From NCBI RefSeq assembly GCF_003577475.1, contig NZ_QPEP01000014.1, positions 51,221-115,220 of the forward strand: a DNA stretch of 64,000 nucleotides, in the 5' to 3' direction. The notes below the pieces were generated by a model. That model worked only from the letters and a program-made list of their open reading frames with translations. It did not search any database and was not told the origin of the DNA. Positions 1 through 8,883 of this stretch are shown in pieces. Numbering within the stretch: the first letter of the stretch is position 1; each line of letters starts with the position of its first letter. Source of the stretch: Salinibius halmophilus (lineage in GTDB: Bacteria; Pseudomonadota; Gammaproteobacteria; Pseudomonadales; Natronospirillaceae). The position numbers and the translations under genes are program-made.

Positions 1-279
1 ATGCTTGTCGTGCTTATCTAAGATGTAAACCGTGCCTGGCTCAATCTTGTGGATTTTGCCATCCGCAACGGTTTCTACTTCCCCTTCACCACTAATGCAG
101 TAAACCGTTTCTAAGTGGTTTTGGTAGTGGATCGGCGTTTCAGTGCCAGCATAAATAGTTGTGATGTGAAACGAGAAGCCCATGTTGTCGTCTTTTAATG
201 ACAATCGAACTGAGTTCCAGTTTTCTGATTTCATCTGGCGTTCGGTATCAATGCAATCTTGCAATTTACGTACGATCAT
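1..279 (-). CDS. ectC: L-ectoine synthase EctC (3' part outside window)
   Basis: Closes the ring of N-gamma-acetyl-L-2,4-diaminobutyrate to give ectoine, the last step of ectoine synthesis; a cytosolic cupin enzyme. The first 93 codons are visible, starting at an ATG ([14 protein letters not shown]). The cupin core is clear ([19 protein letters not shown]), and the three residues known as iron ligands in characterised EctC enzymes are at their usual positions: E57, Y85 and H93, the last visible residue. Full-length EctC is about 130 residues, so about 35-40 are missing at the window edge. It lies 80 bp downstream of ectB on the same strand and is the third gene of the operon. No strong ribosome-binding site is visible before the start. 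Confidence 0.95.
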   Translation of the reverse strand, partial: MIVRKLQDCIDTERQMKSENWNSVRLSLKDDNMGFSFHITTIYAGTETPIHYQNHLETVYCISGEGEVETVADGKIHKIEPGTVYILDKHDKH

Positions 280-359
280 TTTTTTAAACCCAAAAAATCT
301 GGGCCTGCTGCAATACATGCAGCAAGCCAATTAATCTAAAAGTTAGCCTTCAATTATAC

Positions 360-1628
360 TTAAGCGTCGAAGTGCTTCTTGCTACCCAAAACTTTTTTCA
401 CTGCTGCTTCAAGAATGTCTAGACCTTCGTTTAGGTCGTCTTCAGCAACGATTAGCGGGATCAAGCACTTAACAACCTGATCTTCGCTACCAGAGGTTTC
501 GATGATTAGGTTGTTTTGGAAACATTCGGCAGTAATCTCTGCGGCAATGTCACCATTTGGCATTTCAATGCCACGCATGAAGCCACGGCCTTTCATGTTG
601 ATCTGTTCTGGGTATTGATCAGTGATCGCTTGTAAACGATCTTTCAGAATATCGCACTTAGCGCGTACAGCATTGATAAAGCGATCATCTGCCCAGTAGT
701 GCTCAATGGTTTTCGTCGCTGTCACAAACGCAAGGTTGTTACCGCGGAAGGTACCGTTGTGCTCGCCTGGCGAGAAAATGTCTAGTTCAGGTTTCAACAG
801 CATGATGGCGAAAGGCAAACCATAACCAGATAGAGACTTCGAACAAGTGATCATGTCTGGTGAGATACCAGCCGCTTCAAAGGCGAAGAAGTCACCTGAA
901 CGACCATTACCTGACTGAATGTCATCAGCAATCAATAAAATGTCGTGCTTGCGGCACAAGCGCTCAAGGCCTTGCATCCACTCAACTGATGCAGCCGTTA
1001 GACCACCTTCACCTTGAATTGGCTCAAAGATCGCTGCTGCTGGCTTATCGTAACCAGATGAAGGATCAGACAATAGTTTGTCAATCATCGCAATGGTGTC
1101 GATATCTTTGCCGTAATAGCCCTCAAACGGGGCACGTTGAACACCCACTGCAGGAATGCCTGCACCAGAGCGCTTGCTTGAGTTACCAGTGATACCCAAG
1201 GCGCCCAGCGTGCAGCCATGGAAACCGTTGGTGAACGACAAAATGTCGGTACGACCGGTTTTCTTACGTGCAATCTTTAGTGCCGCTTCTACTGCGTTAG
1301 TACCCGTTGGGCCGGTGAACATGATTTTGTATTCCATGTCACGTGGCTCAAGAATGTGCGATTGGAATGCATTCAAGAATGATTCTTTCGCTTCTGTGTA
1401 CATGTCTAGGCCATGCGTCACGCCATCTTGCTGAATGTACTCAAGCAATGCTGCTTTTAGTACTGGGTTGTTGTGGCCGTAGTTCAATGTACCAGCGCCC
1501 GCTAAGAAATCGATGTAGCGCGTGCCATCAGTGGTAAACAGCGACGCTTCACGCGCTTGGCTGAACACTACTGGGAATGAGCGACAATATGAACGTACCG
1601 ATGATTCGACTTGCTGAAAAATTTCCAT
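360..1628 (-). CDS. ectB: L-2,4-diaminobutyrate transaminase EctB
   Basis: PLP-dependent class III aminotransferase that converts aspartate beta-semialdehyde plus glutamate to L-2,4-diaminobutyrate, the first committed step of ectoine synthesis. The 422 residues are the usual family length. The cofactor-binding region [15 protein letters not shown] lies near residues 231-245, and the Schiff-base lysine is probably K264 in [10 protein letters not shown]. The ATG is preceded by AGAGGA at good spacing. It sits 23 bp downstream of ectA and upstream of ectC, so the three genes are probably one transcript. Confidence 0.96.
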   Translation of the reverse strand: MEIFQQVESSVRSYCRSFPVVFSQAREASLFTTDGTRYIDFLAGAGTLNYGHNNPVLKAALLEYIQQDGVTHGLDMYTEAKESFLNAFQSHILEPRDMEYKIMFTGPTGTNAVEAALKIARKKTGRTDILSFTNGFHGCTLGALGITGNSSKRSGAGIPAVGVQRAPFEGYYGKDIDTIAMIDKLLSDPSSGYDKPAAAIFEPIQGEGGLTAASVEWMQGLERLCRKHDILLIADDIQSGNGRSGDFFAFEAAGISPDMITCSKSLSGYGLPFAIMLLKPELDIFSPGEHNGTFRGNNLAFVTATKTIEHYWADDRFINAVRAKCDILKDRLQAITDQYPEQINMKGRGFMRGIEMPNGDIAAEITAECFQNNLIIETSGSEDQVVKCLIPLIVAEDDLNEGLDILEAAVKKVLGSKKHFDA

Positions 1629-1651
1629 GATAAATATCCTCTATAAATCTA

Positions 1652-2167
1652 TTAAGACGCTGGAGCTGGACGGACAATCGGTCCGATACGGTGCAGCAGC
1701 TCACTGTCGTGTTGATCTTTGAAATGGCGTTGACGATCAAAAAACTCATTGACGTCATGCTCAGCTTGATAGCGCCGCGCAAACGCTTGGAAGAGTCGCT
1801 GCGAAGCATCGTTATCCGCCGTGATGGTGGTTTCGATGTAGCGAACTTCGTTCAATGCAGGCCGGCTCAAAATCTCGTCTAACATTTTGCTTGCTAGACC
1901 TTGGCCACGCGCTCGGGAATCGACCGCAACCTGCCAGACAAACAGAGTGTCAGGTGCAGCAGGTTTTTGGTACGCAGAGATGAAGCCATAGACGTCTTGC
2001 TCGTCAGAGCTCGCCGAGGCAATCACACAGGTGTCCGAGAAGTGCGTGCATTGAAGCAGATTACAGTAGGAGGAATTGGGGTCGAGTGGTTGGCATCGGT
2101 CGATCAACTGATGCACTGACATGCCGTCAGTTGCGTTCGGTGATCTAAGCCTAATGTCAGATTCCAT
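1652..2167 (-). CDS. ectA: L-2,4-diaminobutyrate N-gamma-acetyltransferase EctA
   Basis: GNAT-fold acetyl-CoA-dependent enzyme that acetylates L-2,4-diaminobutyrate in ectoine synthesis. The open frame extends upstream to 2281, but EctA similarity begins at MESDIRLRSPNATDG, so the ATG at 2167 is chosen, giving 171 residues, a normal length. The stretch VAVDSRARGQGLASKML, near residues 90-106, is the acetyl-CoA (motif A) loop. It is the first gene of ectABC; no ectR regulator or ask_ect gene is adjacent in the window. No clear Shine-Dalgarno sequence precedes this start. Confidence 0.94.
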   Translation of the reverse strand: MESDIRLRSPNATDGMSVHQLIDRCQPLDPNSSYCNLLQCTHFSDTCVIASASSDEQDVYGFISAYQKPAAPDTLFVWQVAVDSRARGQGLASKMLDEILSRPALNEVRYIETTITADNDASQRLFQAFARRYQAEHDVNEFFDRQRHFKDQHDSELLHRIGPIVRPAPAS

Positions 2168-2197
2168 GTTTAGTACGATGGTTAGAATGTATTGACT

Positions 2198-2227
2198 ACT
2201 ATATGTTATTTCGTAGTTTAATTTCAA
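2198..2227 (-). promoter_or_regulatory. Candidate sigma-70-type promoter of ectABC
   Basis: On the minus strand a -35-like TTGAAA (2227-2222) and a -10-like TATAGT (2203-2198) are separated by 18 bp. This would place the start about 25-30 nt before the ectA ATG. ect promoters are generally salt-induced; nothing here identifies the sensor. In the rest of the 2168-2482 intergenic stretch I see only AT-rich sequence and no further convincing motif. Confidence 0.45.
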
Positions 2228-2482
2228 CTCTAAATACTTATTGGTTAACAAATAGCCACATTTTGAGAAACAAACCAACAAAACTGGTCATCGCCTGTTG
2301 CTTTGCAACAAGCCAATACAACCACAGCCAAGCCCGTAACCTAGGCATGTTCAAATGATTGGCGAGGGTTGGTAAATTTTTATTGGAAAACTCGCAAAAT
2401 ACGCAATGCTGTGCCTTACTTATAGAGTAGTGGCACTTCACTACCCGAAGCCTATTAATAATTACTTAGTGTTGAAAATTTT

Positions 2483-2914
2483 ATGTCTGATGAAACCGAT
2501 CTATGGCTAAGTTTTAAAGTGGGTGAACAATGGTTCGCGCAATCTGTGATTGGCATACGCGACATTGTCCCGTGCCCAGAGATCAACCCAGTTCCGGGCT
2601 CTGATTTGGATGTAGTTGGCATTGTAGATGTGCGCGGCACATCCATTGTTGTGCATGACCTCGCTAGGCTGATGAACGCGCCAGCTATTAGTGACTCACC
2701 ACAACTACTAACATTTGAGCTGGAAGACAGCTTGCAGGCTATTCGTATTACCGAAGCGGGTGAAATTTTTCGAGCACCTCAAGACAGCATCGAGTCAGTC
2801 GGCAATGATCGAGAAGGCGTGCGCGGCACTATTCTCTACCAAGATCATCAGTATATTGTGCTCGACTTAATGCGACTCCTCGAGCCGCATACCGCTGAGC
2901 ATGACCCTGACTAA
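2483..2914 (+). CDS. CheW-like domain protein
   Basis: A 143-residue single-domain CheW-like protein. CheW proteins couple chemoreceptors to the CheA kinase in the cytoplasm. The N-terminal strands (DLWLSFKVGEQWFAQSVIGI), the GSDLDVVGIVDVRGTSIVVHDLARL segment (residues about 40-65) and a C-terminal YIVLDLMRLL strand follow the family pattern. It stands alone, divergent from ectA and far from any che cluster, so it is more likely an accessory coupling or scaffold protein than the main CheW. No Shine-Dalgarno is visible before the ATG. A bidirectional terminator follows. Confidence 0.8.
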   Translation: MSDETDLWLSFKVGEQWFAQSVIGIRDIVPCPEINPVPGSDLDVVGIVDVRGTSIVVHDLARLMNAPAISDSPQLLTFELEDSLQAIRITEAGEIFRAPQDSIESVGNDREGVRGTILYQDHQYIVLDLMRLLEPHTAEHDPD

Positions 2915-2932
2915 ACCTTTGACTTACACACT

Positions 2933-2962
2933 AAAAAGGCGCCCTATCGGCGCCTTTTTTTT
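2933..2962. terminator. Bidirectional Rho-independent terminator
   Basis: Perfect 11-bp arms AAAAAGGCGCC and GGCGCCTTTTT around a 5-nt loop, with T tracts on both strands. It sits between the convergent CheW-like gene and metF and can serve both. Confidence 0.9.
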
Positions 2963-2984
2963 GTTTTCGTTGTGGCAAGTAACC

Positions 2985-3851
2985 CTAAATAATTTCAACG
3001 TCTTCTTGCTGGTGTATGCGCAAGCCGAGGTTTTCCATGATATTCAGCGTTGGTTCTGACTTATTCATTGTATAGAAATGAATGCCTGGGGCTCCGCCAT
3101 CAATCAGACAACCCGTAAGTTCGGTCACCACTTCTTCGCCAAACTTCTGAATGCTTTCCACATCATCGCCATAGCTTTCTAATTGCTTGCGAATCCAACG
3201 TGGAATCTCTGCACCACATGCATCTGAGAAGCGAGCAAGATTGCTATAGTTAATGATTGGCATGATGCCTGGAATAATTGGAATATCCACCCCACGCTTT
3301 TGCACCTGCTCTACAAAGTGGAAGTAAGCGTCTGGATTAAAAAAGTATTGCGTTAAAGCTGAGTCGGCACCGGCTTTCGCTTTAGTGACGAAGTTTTCGA
3401 TATCGGCATTGAAGTTAGGCGCCTGCGGGTGCATTTCTGGGTAGGCAGCCACTTCGAGCTTAAATACATCACCGTAATGTTCTTTTAGAAACGCTACAAG
3501 GTCACTAGCGTAACGAAATTCACCGGTACCGCCCACCGTACCACTTGGCAGGTCGCCACGCAGTGCAACAATGCGATTAACGCCAATGTCTTTGTATTTG
3601 CCTAACAGTTCATGCAAGCCTTCCACCGTTGCGCCCACACAGGTTAGGTGTGGCGCTGTCGCGGTTTCCATTGCATTAAACTCAGCCACAGTTTTGAACG
3701 TGCGATCTTGCGTTGAACCACCAGCACCATAGGTTACCGAGAAGAAATTAGGCACTTCCTCTGCCAACTCACTGCGCACTTTGCGCAAGTTTTCCATGCC
3801 TTTGTCGGTCTTCGGTGGGAAGAATTCGAAAGACACTGTTAATTCAGACAT
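2985..3851 (-). CDS. metF: 5,10-methylenetetrahydrofolate reductase MetF
   Basis: FAD-dependent enzyme reducing methylene-THF to methyl-THF, the methyl donor for methionine synthesis. The 288 residues match the bacterial MetF length. FEFFPPKTDKGMENL at the N-terminus and VALRGDLPSGT near residue 100 are hallmark motifs. The frame is open to 3890, but the ATG at 3851 has AGGAGA at good spacing and begins with the conserved MSELTVSFEFF. It is the last gene of the metK-ahcY-metF series, 60 bp after ahcY. Confidence 0.96.
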   Translation of the reverse strand: MSELTVSFEFFPPKTDKGMENLRKVRSELAEEVPNFFSVTYGAGGSTQDRTFKTVAEFNAMETATAPHLTCVGATVEGLHELLGKYKDIGVNRIVALRGDLPSGTVGGTGEFRYASDLVAFLKEHYGDVFKLEVAAYPEMHPQAPNFNADIENFVTKAKAGADSALTQYFFNPDAYFHFVEQVQKRGVDIPIIPGIMPIINYSNLARFSDACGAEIPRWIRKQLESYGDDVESIQKFGEEVVTELTGCLIDGGAPGIHFYTMNKSEPTLNIMENLGLRIHQQEDVEII

Positions 3852-3911
3852 GTTACTTCTCCTAAATAGTTGGTGCGCCAGGCGGCGCACCGATCAACTT
3901 ATGGGCTGATC

Positions 3912-5294
3912 TTAGTACTTATAGCTTTCTGGCTTGAATGGGCCGTCAACTGGTACATTAATATAAGCCGCTTGCTCTTTGGTTAACGTGGTAATCACAC
4001 CGCCGAAGCCACGCACCATCTCTGCTGCCACTTCTTCATCTAGCTTCTTCGGTAGCACTTTCACATACAAGCCTTTTGCTTTTTCACCAGCAGGTAGTTC
4101 GGCAAACTTATGCTCGAACAAGTACATTTGTGCTAATACTTGGTTAGCAAACGAACCATCCATAATACGCGATGGGTGACCTGTTGCATTGCCTAGGTTC
4201 ACTAGTCGGCCTTCAGACAACAGGATGATGTAGTCTTCACGACCTTCAGCTCGGTAAACGCGGTGCACCTGTGGTTTCACTTCTTCCCACTTCCAGTTTT
4301 CGCGCATGAACTTGGTGTCGATTTCGTTGTCGAAGTGACCAATGTTACATACCACAGCATGCTTTTTAACTTTCTGTAGCATGTTTTTGTCACAAACATC
4401 GTAGTTACCGGTTGTGGTAACAATTAGATCTGTGTCACCTAGCAGGGCTTCATTGATGCAATCTAGCTCACCCGTGTTGATACCGTTTTTGTATGGTGAT
4501 ACCACTTCAAAACCGTCCATGCACGCTTGCATAGCACAGATTGGGTCCGCTTCGGTTACACGAACAATCATGCCTTCTTGGCGAAGTGATTGCGCTGAGC
4601 CTTTACCAACGTCACCATAACCGATCACCAAGGCTTTTTTACCCGCAAGTAGGTGGTCAGTTGCACGCTTGATGGCGTCGTTTAATGAGTGACGGCAACC
4701 ATATTTGTTGTCGTTCTTCGACTTAGTCACCGCGTCGTTTACGTTGATCGCAGGCACTTTCAATGTGCCTTTTTCTAGCATTTCTAGTAGACGGTGCACA
4801 CCAGTCGTCGTCTCTTCTGAGATACCGTGGATGCTGTCGAGCATTGCTGCATACTCGTTGTGTAGTACTTCAGTTAGGTCACCACCGTCATCCAAGATTA
4901 GGTTTGGCTGCCAACCGTCGACGTCTGCACCAATGGTTTTGTGTAGACACCAAACGTATTCTTCTTCGGTTTCGCCTTTCCAAGCGAATACAGGGATACC
5001 ACGTGCAGCAATTGCCGCTGCTGCGTGATCCTGCGTAGAGAAGATGTTACAGCTAGACCAGCGAACCTCAGCGCCAAGCTCAACGAGCGTTTCAATCAGC
5101 ACGGCTGTTTGGATTGTCATGTGGATACAACCCATGATGCGAGCGCCAGCTAGTGGCTGTTCAGCTTTGTATTTGCGGCGCAATGCCATGAGTGCAGGCA
5201 TTTCAGTTTCAGCGATTTCAATTTCACGGCGACCAAAGTCGGCTAGGTTGATATCTGCAACTTTGTAATCAGTAAAGTTTTCCGGTGCAGTCAT
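3912..5294 (-). CDS. ahcY: Adenosylhomocysteinase (SAH hydrolase)
   Basis: NAD-dependent enzyme that hydrolyses S-adenosylhomocysteine to adenosine and homocysteine, relieving product inhibition of methyltransferases. It has 460 residues. The Rossmann motif [13 protein letters not shown] and the C-terminal PFKPESYKY are characteristic. The ATG has GGAGA upstream. The leader carries an SAH riboswitch, so expression should rise with its own substrate. It lies between metK and metF on the same strand. Confidence 0.97.
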   Translation of the reverse strand: MTAPENFTDYKVADINLADFGRREIEIAETEMPALMALRRKYKAEQPLAGARIMGCIHMTIQTAVLIETLVELGAEVRWSSCNIFSTQDHAAAAIAARGIPVFAWKGETEEEYVWCLHKTIGADVDGWQPNLILDDGGDLTEVLHNEYAAMLDSIHGISEETTTGVHRLLEMLEKGTLKVPAINVNDAVTKSKNDNKYGCRHSLNDAIKRATDHLLAGKKALVIGYGDVGKGSAQSLRQEGMIVRVTEADPICAMQACMDGFEVVSPYKNGINTGELDCINEALLGDTDLIVTTTGNYDVCDKNMLQKVKKHAVVCNIGHFDNEIDTKFMRENWKWEEVKPQVHRVYRAEGREDYIILLSEGRLVNLGNATGHPSRIMDGSFANQVLAQMYLFEHKFAELPAGEKAKGLYVKVLPKKLDEEVAAEMVRGFGGVITTLTKEQAAYINVPVDGPFKPESYKY

Positions 5295-5317
5295 TAGATA
5301 GTCTCCAATTGTTTGAA

Positions 5318-5405
5318 CCGGGCGCCGTTTCTTCCAGCAAGCTGGCTTAAATTTTATCGCACTACCCTGAGCCTGACAGTGTCACTGCTGCAGCGCCCCT
5401 CAAGG
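5318..5405 (-). promoter_or_regulatory. S-adenosylhomocysteine (SAH) riboswitch
   Basis: In the ahcY leader, read on the minus strand, the conserved core GGGGCGCTGC is followed by TCAGGCTCAGGG and later AACGGCGCCC. P1 forms from CCTTGAG with CTCAGGG. The pseudoknot forms between the GGGCGC segment and downstream GCGCCC. An optional CCAG-CTTG-CTGG hairpin sits between them. It ends about 10 nt before the ahcY Shine-Dalgarno. This arrangement matches the known SAH class, which generally turns ahcY on when SAH accumulates. Confidence 0.9.
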
Positions 5406-5432
5406 AGTTCGTCATTCGTTGAGTAACTAATC

Positions 5433-5509
5433 GTAGGTGGCAAAGCCGATTTTTTGGCTGGGCAACATGTTTAAATTTGTTTCCCGAAGCTGCGCTTCGT
5501 AAAACCTAC
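5433..5509 (-). repeat. Solitary 77-bp hairpin element (same family as the 60.3-61.0 kb array)
   Basis: Read on the minus strand it runs GTAGGTTTTACGAAGC ... ACATGTTGCCC ... CCACCTAC. It has the first hairpin CGAAGC-gca-GCTTCG and a second AGCC-(8 nt)-GGCT. The layout equals that of the tandem array at 60,332-60,996, but both stems have different sequences that still pair. It lies between metK and the ahcY riboswitch. Confidence 0.75.
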
Positions 5510-5514
5510 GATGT

Positions 5515-5598
5515 ACCGTCATTCCCGCACAGGCGGAAATCCAGTTACCAAGCGTAATTTTTTACCCGTCATTCCCGCGCAGGCGGGAATCCAGTTAC
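5515..5598. repeat. Two direct copies of a CGTCATTCCCGC palindromic repeat
   Basis: Copies at about 5515-5548 and 5565-5598. The second contains ATTCCCGC-gcag-GCGGGAAT, an 8-bp hairpin; the first carries one mismatch in the stem. This is a REP-like repeat of a type common in proteobacterial intergenic DNA. Confidence 0.8.
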
Positions 5599-5606
5599 AA
5601 AATCAC

Positions 5607-5640
5607 CATAGGTTGCACGGCCATTTTTTTGGCCGGGCAA
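5607..5640. repeat. Partial copy of the GTAGGTTG...GGGCAAC repeat module
   Basis: ATAGGTTGCAC followed by GGCC-atttttt(t)-GGCC and GGGCAAC. This is one half of the hairpin element, again with its own self-complementary stem, just downstream of the metK stop. Confidence 0.55.
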
Positions 5641-5652
5641 CGCAGCAAGCAA

Positions 5653-6816
5653 TTACAGGCCTGCCGCAGCGCGTAGTGCAGCTGCTTTGTCGGTTTTCTC
5701 CCACGAGAAGCCTTGGTCTTCACGACCAAAGTGACCGTACGCTGCTGTCGCGCGGTAGATTGGCTTGCGCAAATCTAGCATTTCGATGATGCCACGCGGA
5801 CGAAGATCGAAGTGCTCACGAACTAGCTCTGCGATCTTGTCTTCGTCGATTTTGTTGGTGCCAAAGGTATTGATCGCGATCGACGTTGGCTCAGCAACAC
5901 CAATAGCGTAAGACACTTGAATCTCACACTTATCAGCAAGGCCCGCCGCCACAACGTTCTTCGCTACATAGCGACCAGCATAAGCAGCTGAGCGGTCTAC
6001 TTTTGATGGGTCTTTACCAGAGAATGCACCACCACCGTGACGCGCAGCACCACCGTAGGTGTCTACAATAATCTTACGACCGGTTAGACCACAGTCACCA
6101 ACGGGACCACCGATTACGAAAATTCCGGTTGGGTTGATGTGGTATAGCGTGCCTTCATGCAACCACTCGGCTGGCAGTACAGGCTTGATGATTTTTTCTA
6201 GTACCGCTTCACGTAATTCTTCAAGGCTGATCGAAGGGTCGTGCTGGGTAGATAGAACCACCGCCTCAACGGCTTCTGGTTTACCGTTGTCGTCGTAACG
6301 TAGCGTTACCTGGCTTTTTGCATCTGGGCGCAGCCAAGGTAGCTCGCCAGATTTGCGCAGTTCAGCTTGTTTCTCAACCAAACGGTGTGAGTAATAAAGT
6401 GCCGCAGGCATTAGGTTTGGTGTTTCGTTGGTAGCAAAACCAAACATTAGGCCTTGGTCACCGGCGCCTAAGTCTTTATCTTCTGCTTCGTCAACGCCCA
6501 CCGCGATGTCGGCAGACTGCTTACCAATTGCATTGATGACGGCGCAGCTGTCAGCATCGAAACCTACGTCTGAGCTGGTGTAACCAATGTCACGCACAAC
6601 ATCACGCACCAGATCTTCTAAGTCAACGTAAGTGCTAGTGCGCACTTCACCGGCAACAATTACCATGCCGGTTTTCACCATGGTTTCTACCGCTACACGT
6701 GCGTGTGGGTCATCTTTGATAATGGCATCAAGGATGGCATCCGAAATCTGGTCTGCCATTTTGTCTGGATGGCCTTCTGATACAGATTCCGATGTAAAAA
6801 TTTTATATTCGCTCAC
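5653..6816 (-). CDS. metK: S-adenosylmethionine synthetase MetK
   Basis: Makes SAM from methionine and ATP. The 387 residues are near the usual length. Signature segments: [16 protein letters not shown] near residue 15, [12 protein letters not shown] near residue 117 and [16 protein letters not shown] near residue 260. The start is a GTG at 6816 with AGAGG upstream. A 73-bp gap separates it from the ArsR-methyltransferase gene; within it GCGGT and ACCGC can pair around a GC-rich loop, of unknown meaning. Confidence 0.97.
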   Translation of the reverse strand: MSEYKIFTSESVSEGHPDKMADQISDAILDAIIKDDPHARVAVETMVKTGMVIVAGEVRTSTYVDLEDLVRDVVRDIGYTSSDVGFDADSCAVINAIGKQSADIAVGVDEAEDKDLGAGDQGLMFGFATNETPNLMPAALYYSHRLVEKQAELRKSGELPWLRPDAKSQVTLRYDDNGKPEAVEAVVLSTQHDPSISLEELREAVLEKIIKPVLPAEWLHEGTLYHINPTGIFVIGGPVGDCGLTGRKIIVDTYGGAARHGGGAFSGKDPSKVDRSAAYAGRYVAKNVVAAGLADKCEIQVSYAIGVAEPTSIAINTFGTNKIDEDKIAELVREHFDLRPRGIIEMLDLRKPIYRATAAYGHFGREDQGFSWEKTDKAAALRAAAGL

Positions 6817-6889
6817 TAGATTTACCCTCTAAATAGCAAATTGGCGGTGCCACCCCGGCCCTACCGCTTAAGTTTATCGTTTCGTTTTT

Positions 6890-7834
6890 TCAAACGTTCT
6901 TTTCAAATAGTAAGCACTGCACCTGAAAACCGTTGCGCAATGCCATAAAACTTGATTGGTGCAACGCAAGCCCCGCCTGAGCTGCCCAGTCGACTAGCTG
7001 CTGCTGATCGAACCCGAGCCACATATCACCACAGGCTTCACGCGCCCAAGCTTGATCGTGCTCACAGAGATCGGTAACCAATAGCACTCCGCCATTGCTC
7101 AGCATATGCCCGCTATGGCGAAACACATCAGCTGGGGCTGGCATATGATGCAGCACCATGTTGGCGACAATGGCATCAACTGTTTGATCTGCCAAATCAC
7201 CAAGCTCCCCATGCACATAGCTAACGTTCTTTAATGCCAATGCTTGGTTGCGCTTTTTTGCTTGCGCGAGCATTTGCTCGGAAATATCAACCGCACATAC
7301 ATGCTGATAACGCTGCGCTAACGTGGCGATAAACTGGCCTGTACCTGGACCCAGTTCAATCACTTTTTTCTGCTGCCCTGTAGCCAGTGCTAGCATGCTT
7401 TCGGCGAGGTCAGCATACTGCTCAAAGTCAGAGATCAGCTCTTGCTGGACCTCAAACCGTTCAGCATTTTTGGCGAAAAACGCCTGCGCTTGCTGTAGTC
7501 TCTCCGCCCGAATTTTTTCAACGCCACGTGCTACTTCTTCATCGAGTGGCGCCACATCTAGCTCTTGCAAAATCGCTTGTATCACAGAGTCTTGCGCGAC
7601 TACGCAGCGCCGATAAAACACCGACGTACCTTCTCTGCGAGTTGTAACCAACCCGGCATTGGCCAGCGTTTTTAAATGATGGCTCATACCACTCTGACGC
7701 ATGGAAAAAATCTCGCTTAGCTCTAGCACCCCAAAGCTGTCGTCACGCAAAGCGCGCAGTACCCGCAAGCGTAGTTCATCTCCTAGTGCTTTGTAGCGTT
7801 TTGCTAGCATCAAAATGTTAGGCTCATTATTCAT
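6890..7834 (-). CDS. ArsR-family regulator fused to a SAM-dependent methyltransferase domain
   Basis: 314 residues in two parts. Residues about 5-90 form a winged-helix ArsR domain (LRLRVLRALRDDSFGVLELSEIF, SGMSHHLKTLANAGLV). From about 130 onward is a class I methyltransferase fold with VIELGPGTGQFIATLA as the SAM-binding loop. I chose the ATG at 7834; the frame also opens at a TTG at 7852. Fusions of this type next to metK are known in Pseudomonas and relatives. Context suggests a sensor of SAM or SAH controlling the cluster, with the methyltransferase domain acting as ligand pocket. The metalloid role of classical ArsR is unlikely, since no ars genes are present. Confidence 0.88.
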   Translation of the reverse strand: MNNEPNILMLAKRYKALGDELRLRVLRALRDDSFGVLELSEIFSMRQSGMSHHLKTLANAGLVTTRREGTSVFYRRCVVAQDSVIQAILQELDVAPLDEEVARGVEKIRAERLQQAQAFFAKNAERFEVQQELISDFEQYADLAESMLALATGQQKKVIELGPGTGQFIATLAQRYQHVCAVDISEQMLAQAKKRNQALALKNVSYVHGELGDLADQTVDAIVANMVLHHMPAPADVFRHSGHMLSNGGVLLVTDLCEHDQAWAREACGDMWLGFDQQQLVDWAAQAGLALHQSSFMALRNGFQVQCLLFEKNV

Positions 7835-7874
7835 TGCGGCGAAGGTTATCAATGCATACGGTGACTCTCAAGAA

Positions 7875-7898
7875 ATATATCAAAATTTTTTGATATAT
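7875..7898. promoter_or_regulatory. Perfect inverted repeat, probable operator of the ArsR-type regulator
   Basis: Arms ATATATCAAAA and TTTTGATATAT are perfect over 11 bp with a 2-bp centre. It lies about 40 bp upstream of the regulator ATG. AT-rich dyads of this size are typical ArsR-family operators, so autoregulation and control of metK are plausible. Confidence 0.6.
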
Positions 7899-8050
7899 CC
7901 ATAAAGCGCAACGATTATGTCTGTCAATAACGGCAAACATCTAAACTCTTGCTCGCTAAATCAAACTTCGCATGCAAGGTTAGCTATGCTGAAAGAACTG
8001 CACGCAAATGTGATGCACGTTTTGATTATTAGTGGAGCGTCTTTTCGGCA

Positions 8051-8878
8051 ATGAATAACTACCAACATTACTTGTCTAAGATTGGTGGCCAGGTACTTGC
8101 AGGCAATGTACAACTGCCGTCACTGCCGAAGCAGGCAGCCATCATTCGTGATGTGGTGATGTCTGAACCACTAGATTTACATGAGTTAATTTATTCGGTT
8201 GAAAGCAATGTCGGCATTGCCACCGTGTTCATTGGGCAAGCTAATAGCGCCTTTTATCGAGGGGTCGAGCCGGTAAAGTCAGTACGTGAAGCGATTATTC
8301 GCGTAGGTGTAGATTATGCCCAGTCATTAGCTATGCGCGCAGCGTTAAGAACGCTCTATATTCCCAGAAGCCAAGCGGCTCGGGTTTGGTTCGATCAACA
8401 TTGGCAAGAAAACTATTGGGTCATTGCAGCAGCGCGTTACTTGGCAACCTGGACGCGACACAATGTTGGCGAAGTCACCATGTGCGCCATGCTACATAAT
8501 ATTGGCCGCTTACCTATTGTAATCGAAATTGATCAACAGAACCGAGCTGATGAGCTGTATCAAAACGGCTACCAGAGTGTTGCCGCCCTAGTACCAACTG
8601 CGCCCAGAATTAGTTATTTGATTGCCAAGCGCTGGGCAATGAGCGAAACCCATTGTCGCACGGCCCTAGTGGCCGGTGAGCTCAACAAGCGCTATAACGA
8701 ATCAATTTTGAACGTTATTAATTTTGCCGTCGTAATGGGTCGCAGCTTATTCGTCGGTTTGCCGATCACCGAAGTGATTGACACACCTGAAGCGAGCAAT
8801 GTGATCGATATTTTAAATCTTGATCGTAAGCAGATCATCCGTGCTGCCAATCAAATGGCGGCAACACGGGATGATTAA
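8051..8878 (+). CDS. HDOD-domain protein
   Basis: 275 residues, almost entirely one HDOD domain, an HD-superfamily fold lacking full catalytic residues, found in signalling proteins. The opening GNVQLPSLPKQAAIIRDVV, the IYSVESNVGIATVFIGQANSAFYRG helix pair and VREAIIRVGVDYAQSLAMRAAL follow the family pattern; MLHNIGRLPIVI near residue 150 is the HD-like part. It is a lone gene between divergent ArsR-methyltransferase and convergent argC genes, with no effector domain attached. Confidence 0.8.
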   Translation: MNNYQHYLSKIGGQVLAGNVQLPSLPKQAAIIRDVVMSEPLDLHELIYSVESNVGIATVFIGQANSAFYRGVEPVKSVREAIIRVGVDYAQSLAMRAALRTLYIPRSQAARVWFDQHWQENYWVIAAARYLATWTRHNVGEVTMCAMLHNIGRLPIVIEIDQQNRADELYQNGYQSVAALVPTAPRISYLIAKRWAMSETHCRTALVAGELNKRYNESILNVINFAVVMGRSLFVGLPITEVIDTPEASNVIDILNLDRKQIIRAANQMAATRDD

Positions 8879-8883
8879 CGCGC

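Noticed and set aside
2238..2441. 67-codon minus-strand frame upstream of ectA
   Set aside because: Overlaps the ectABC promoter region, no ribosome site, no recognisable product.
6817..6889. metK leader considered as a SAM riboswitch
   Set aside because: Only a simple GC-rich hairpin can be drawn in 73 bp; no SAM-class core motif was seen.
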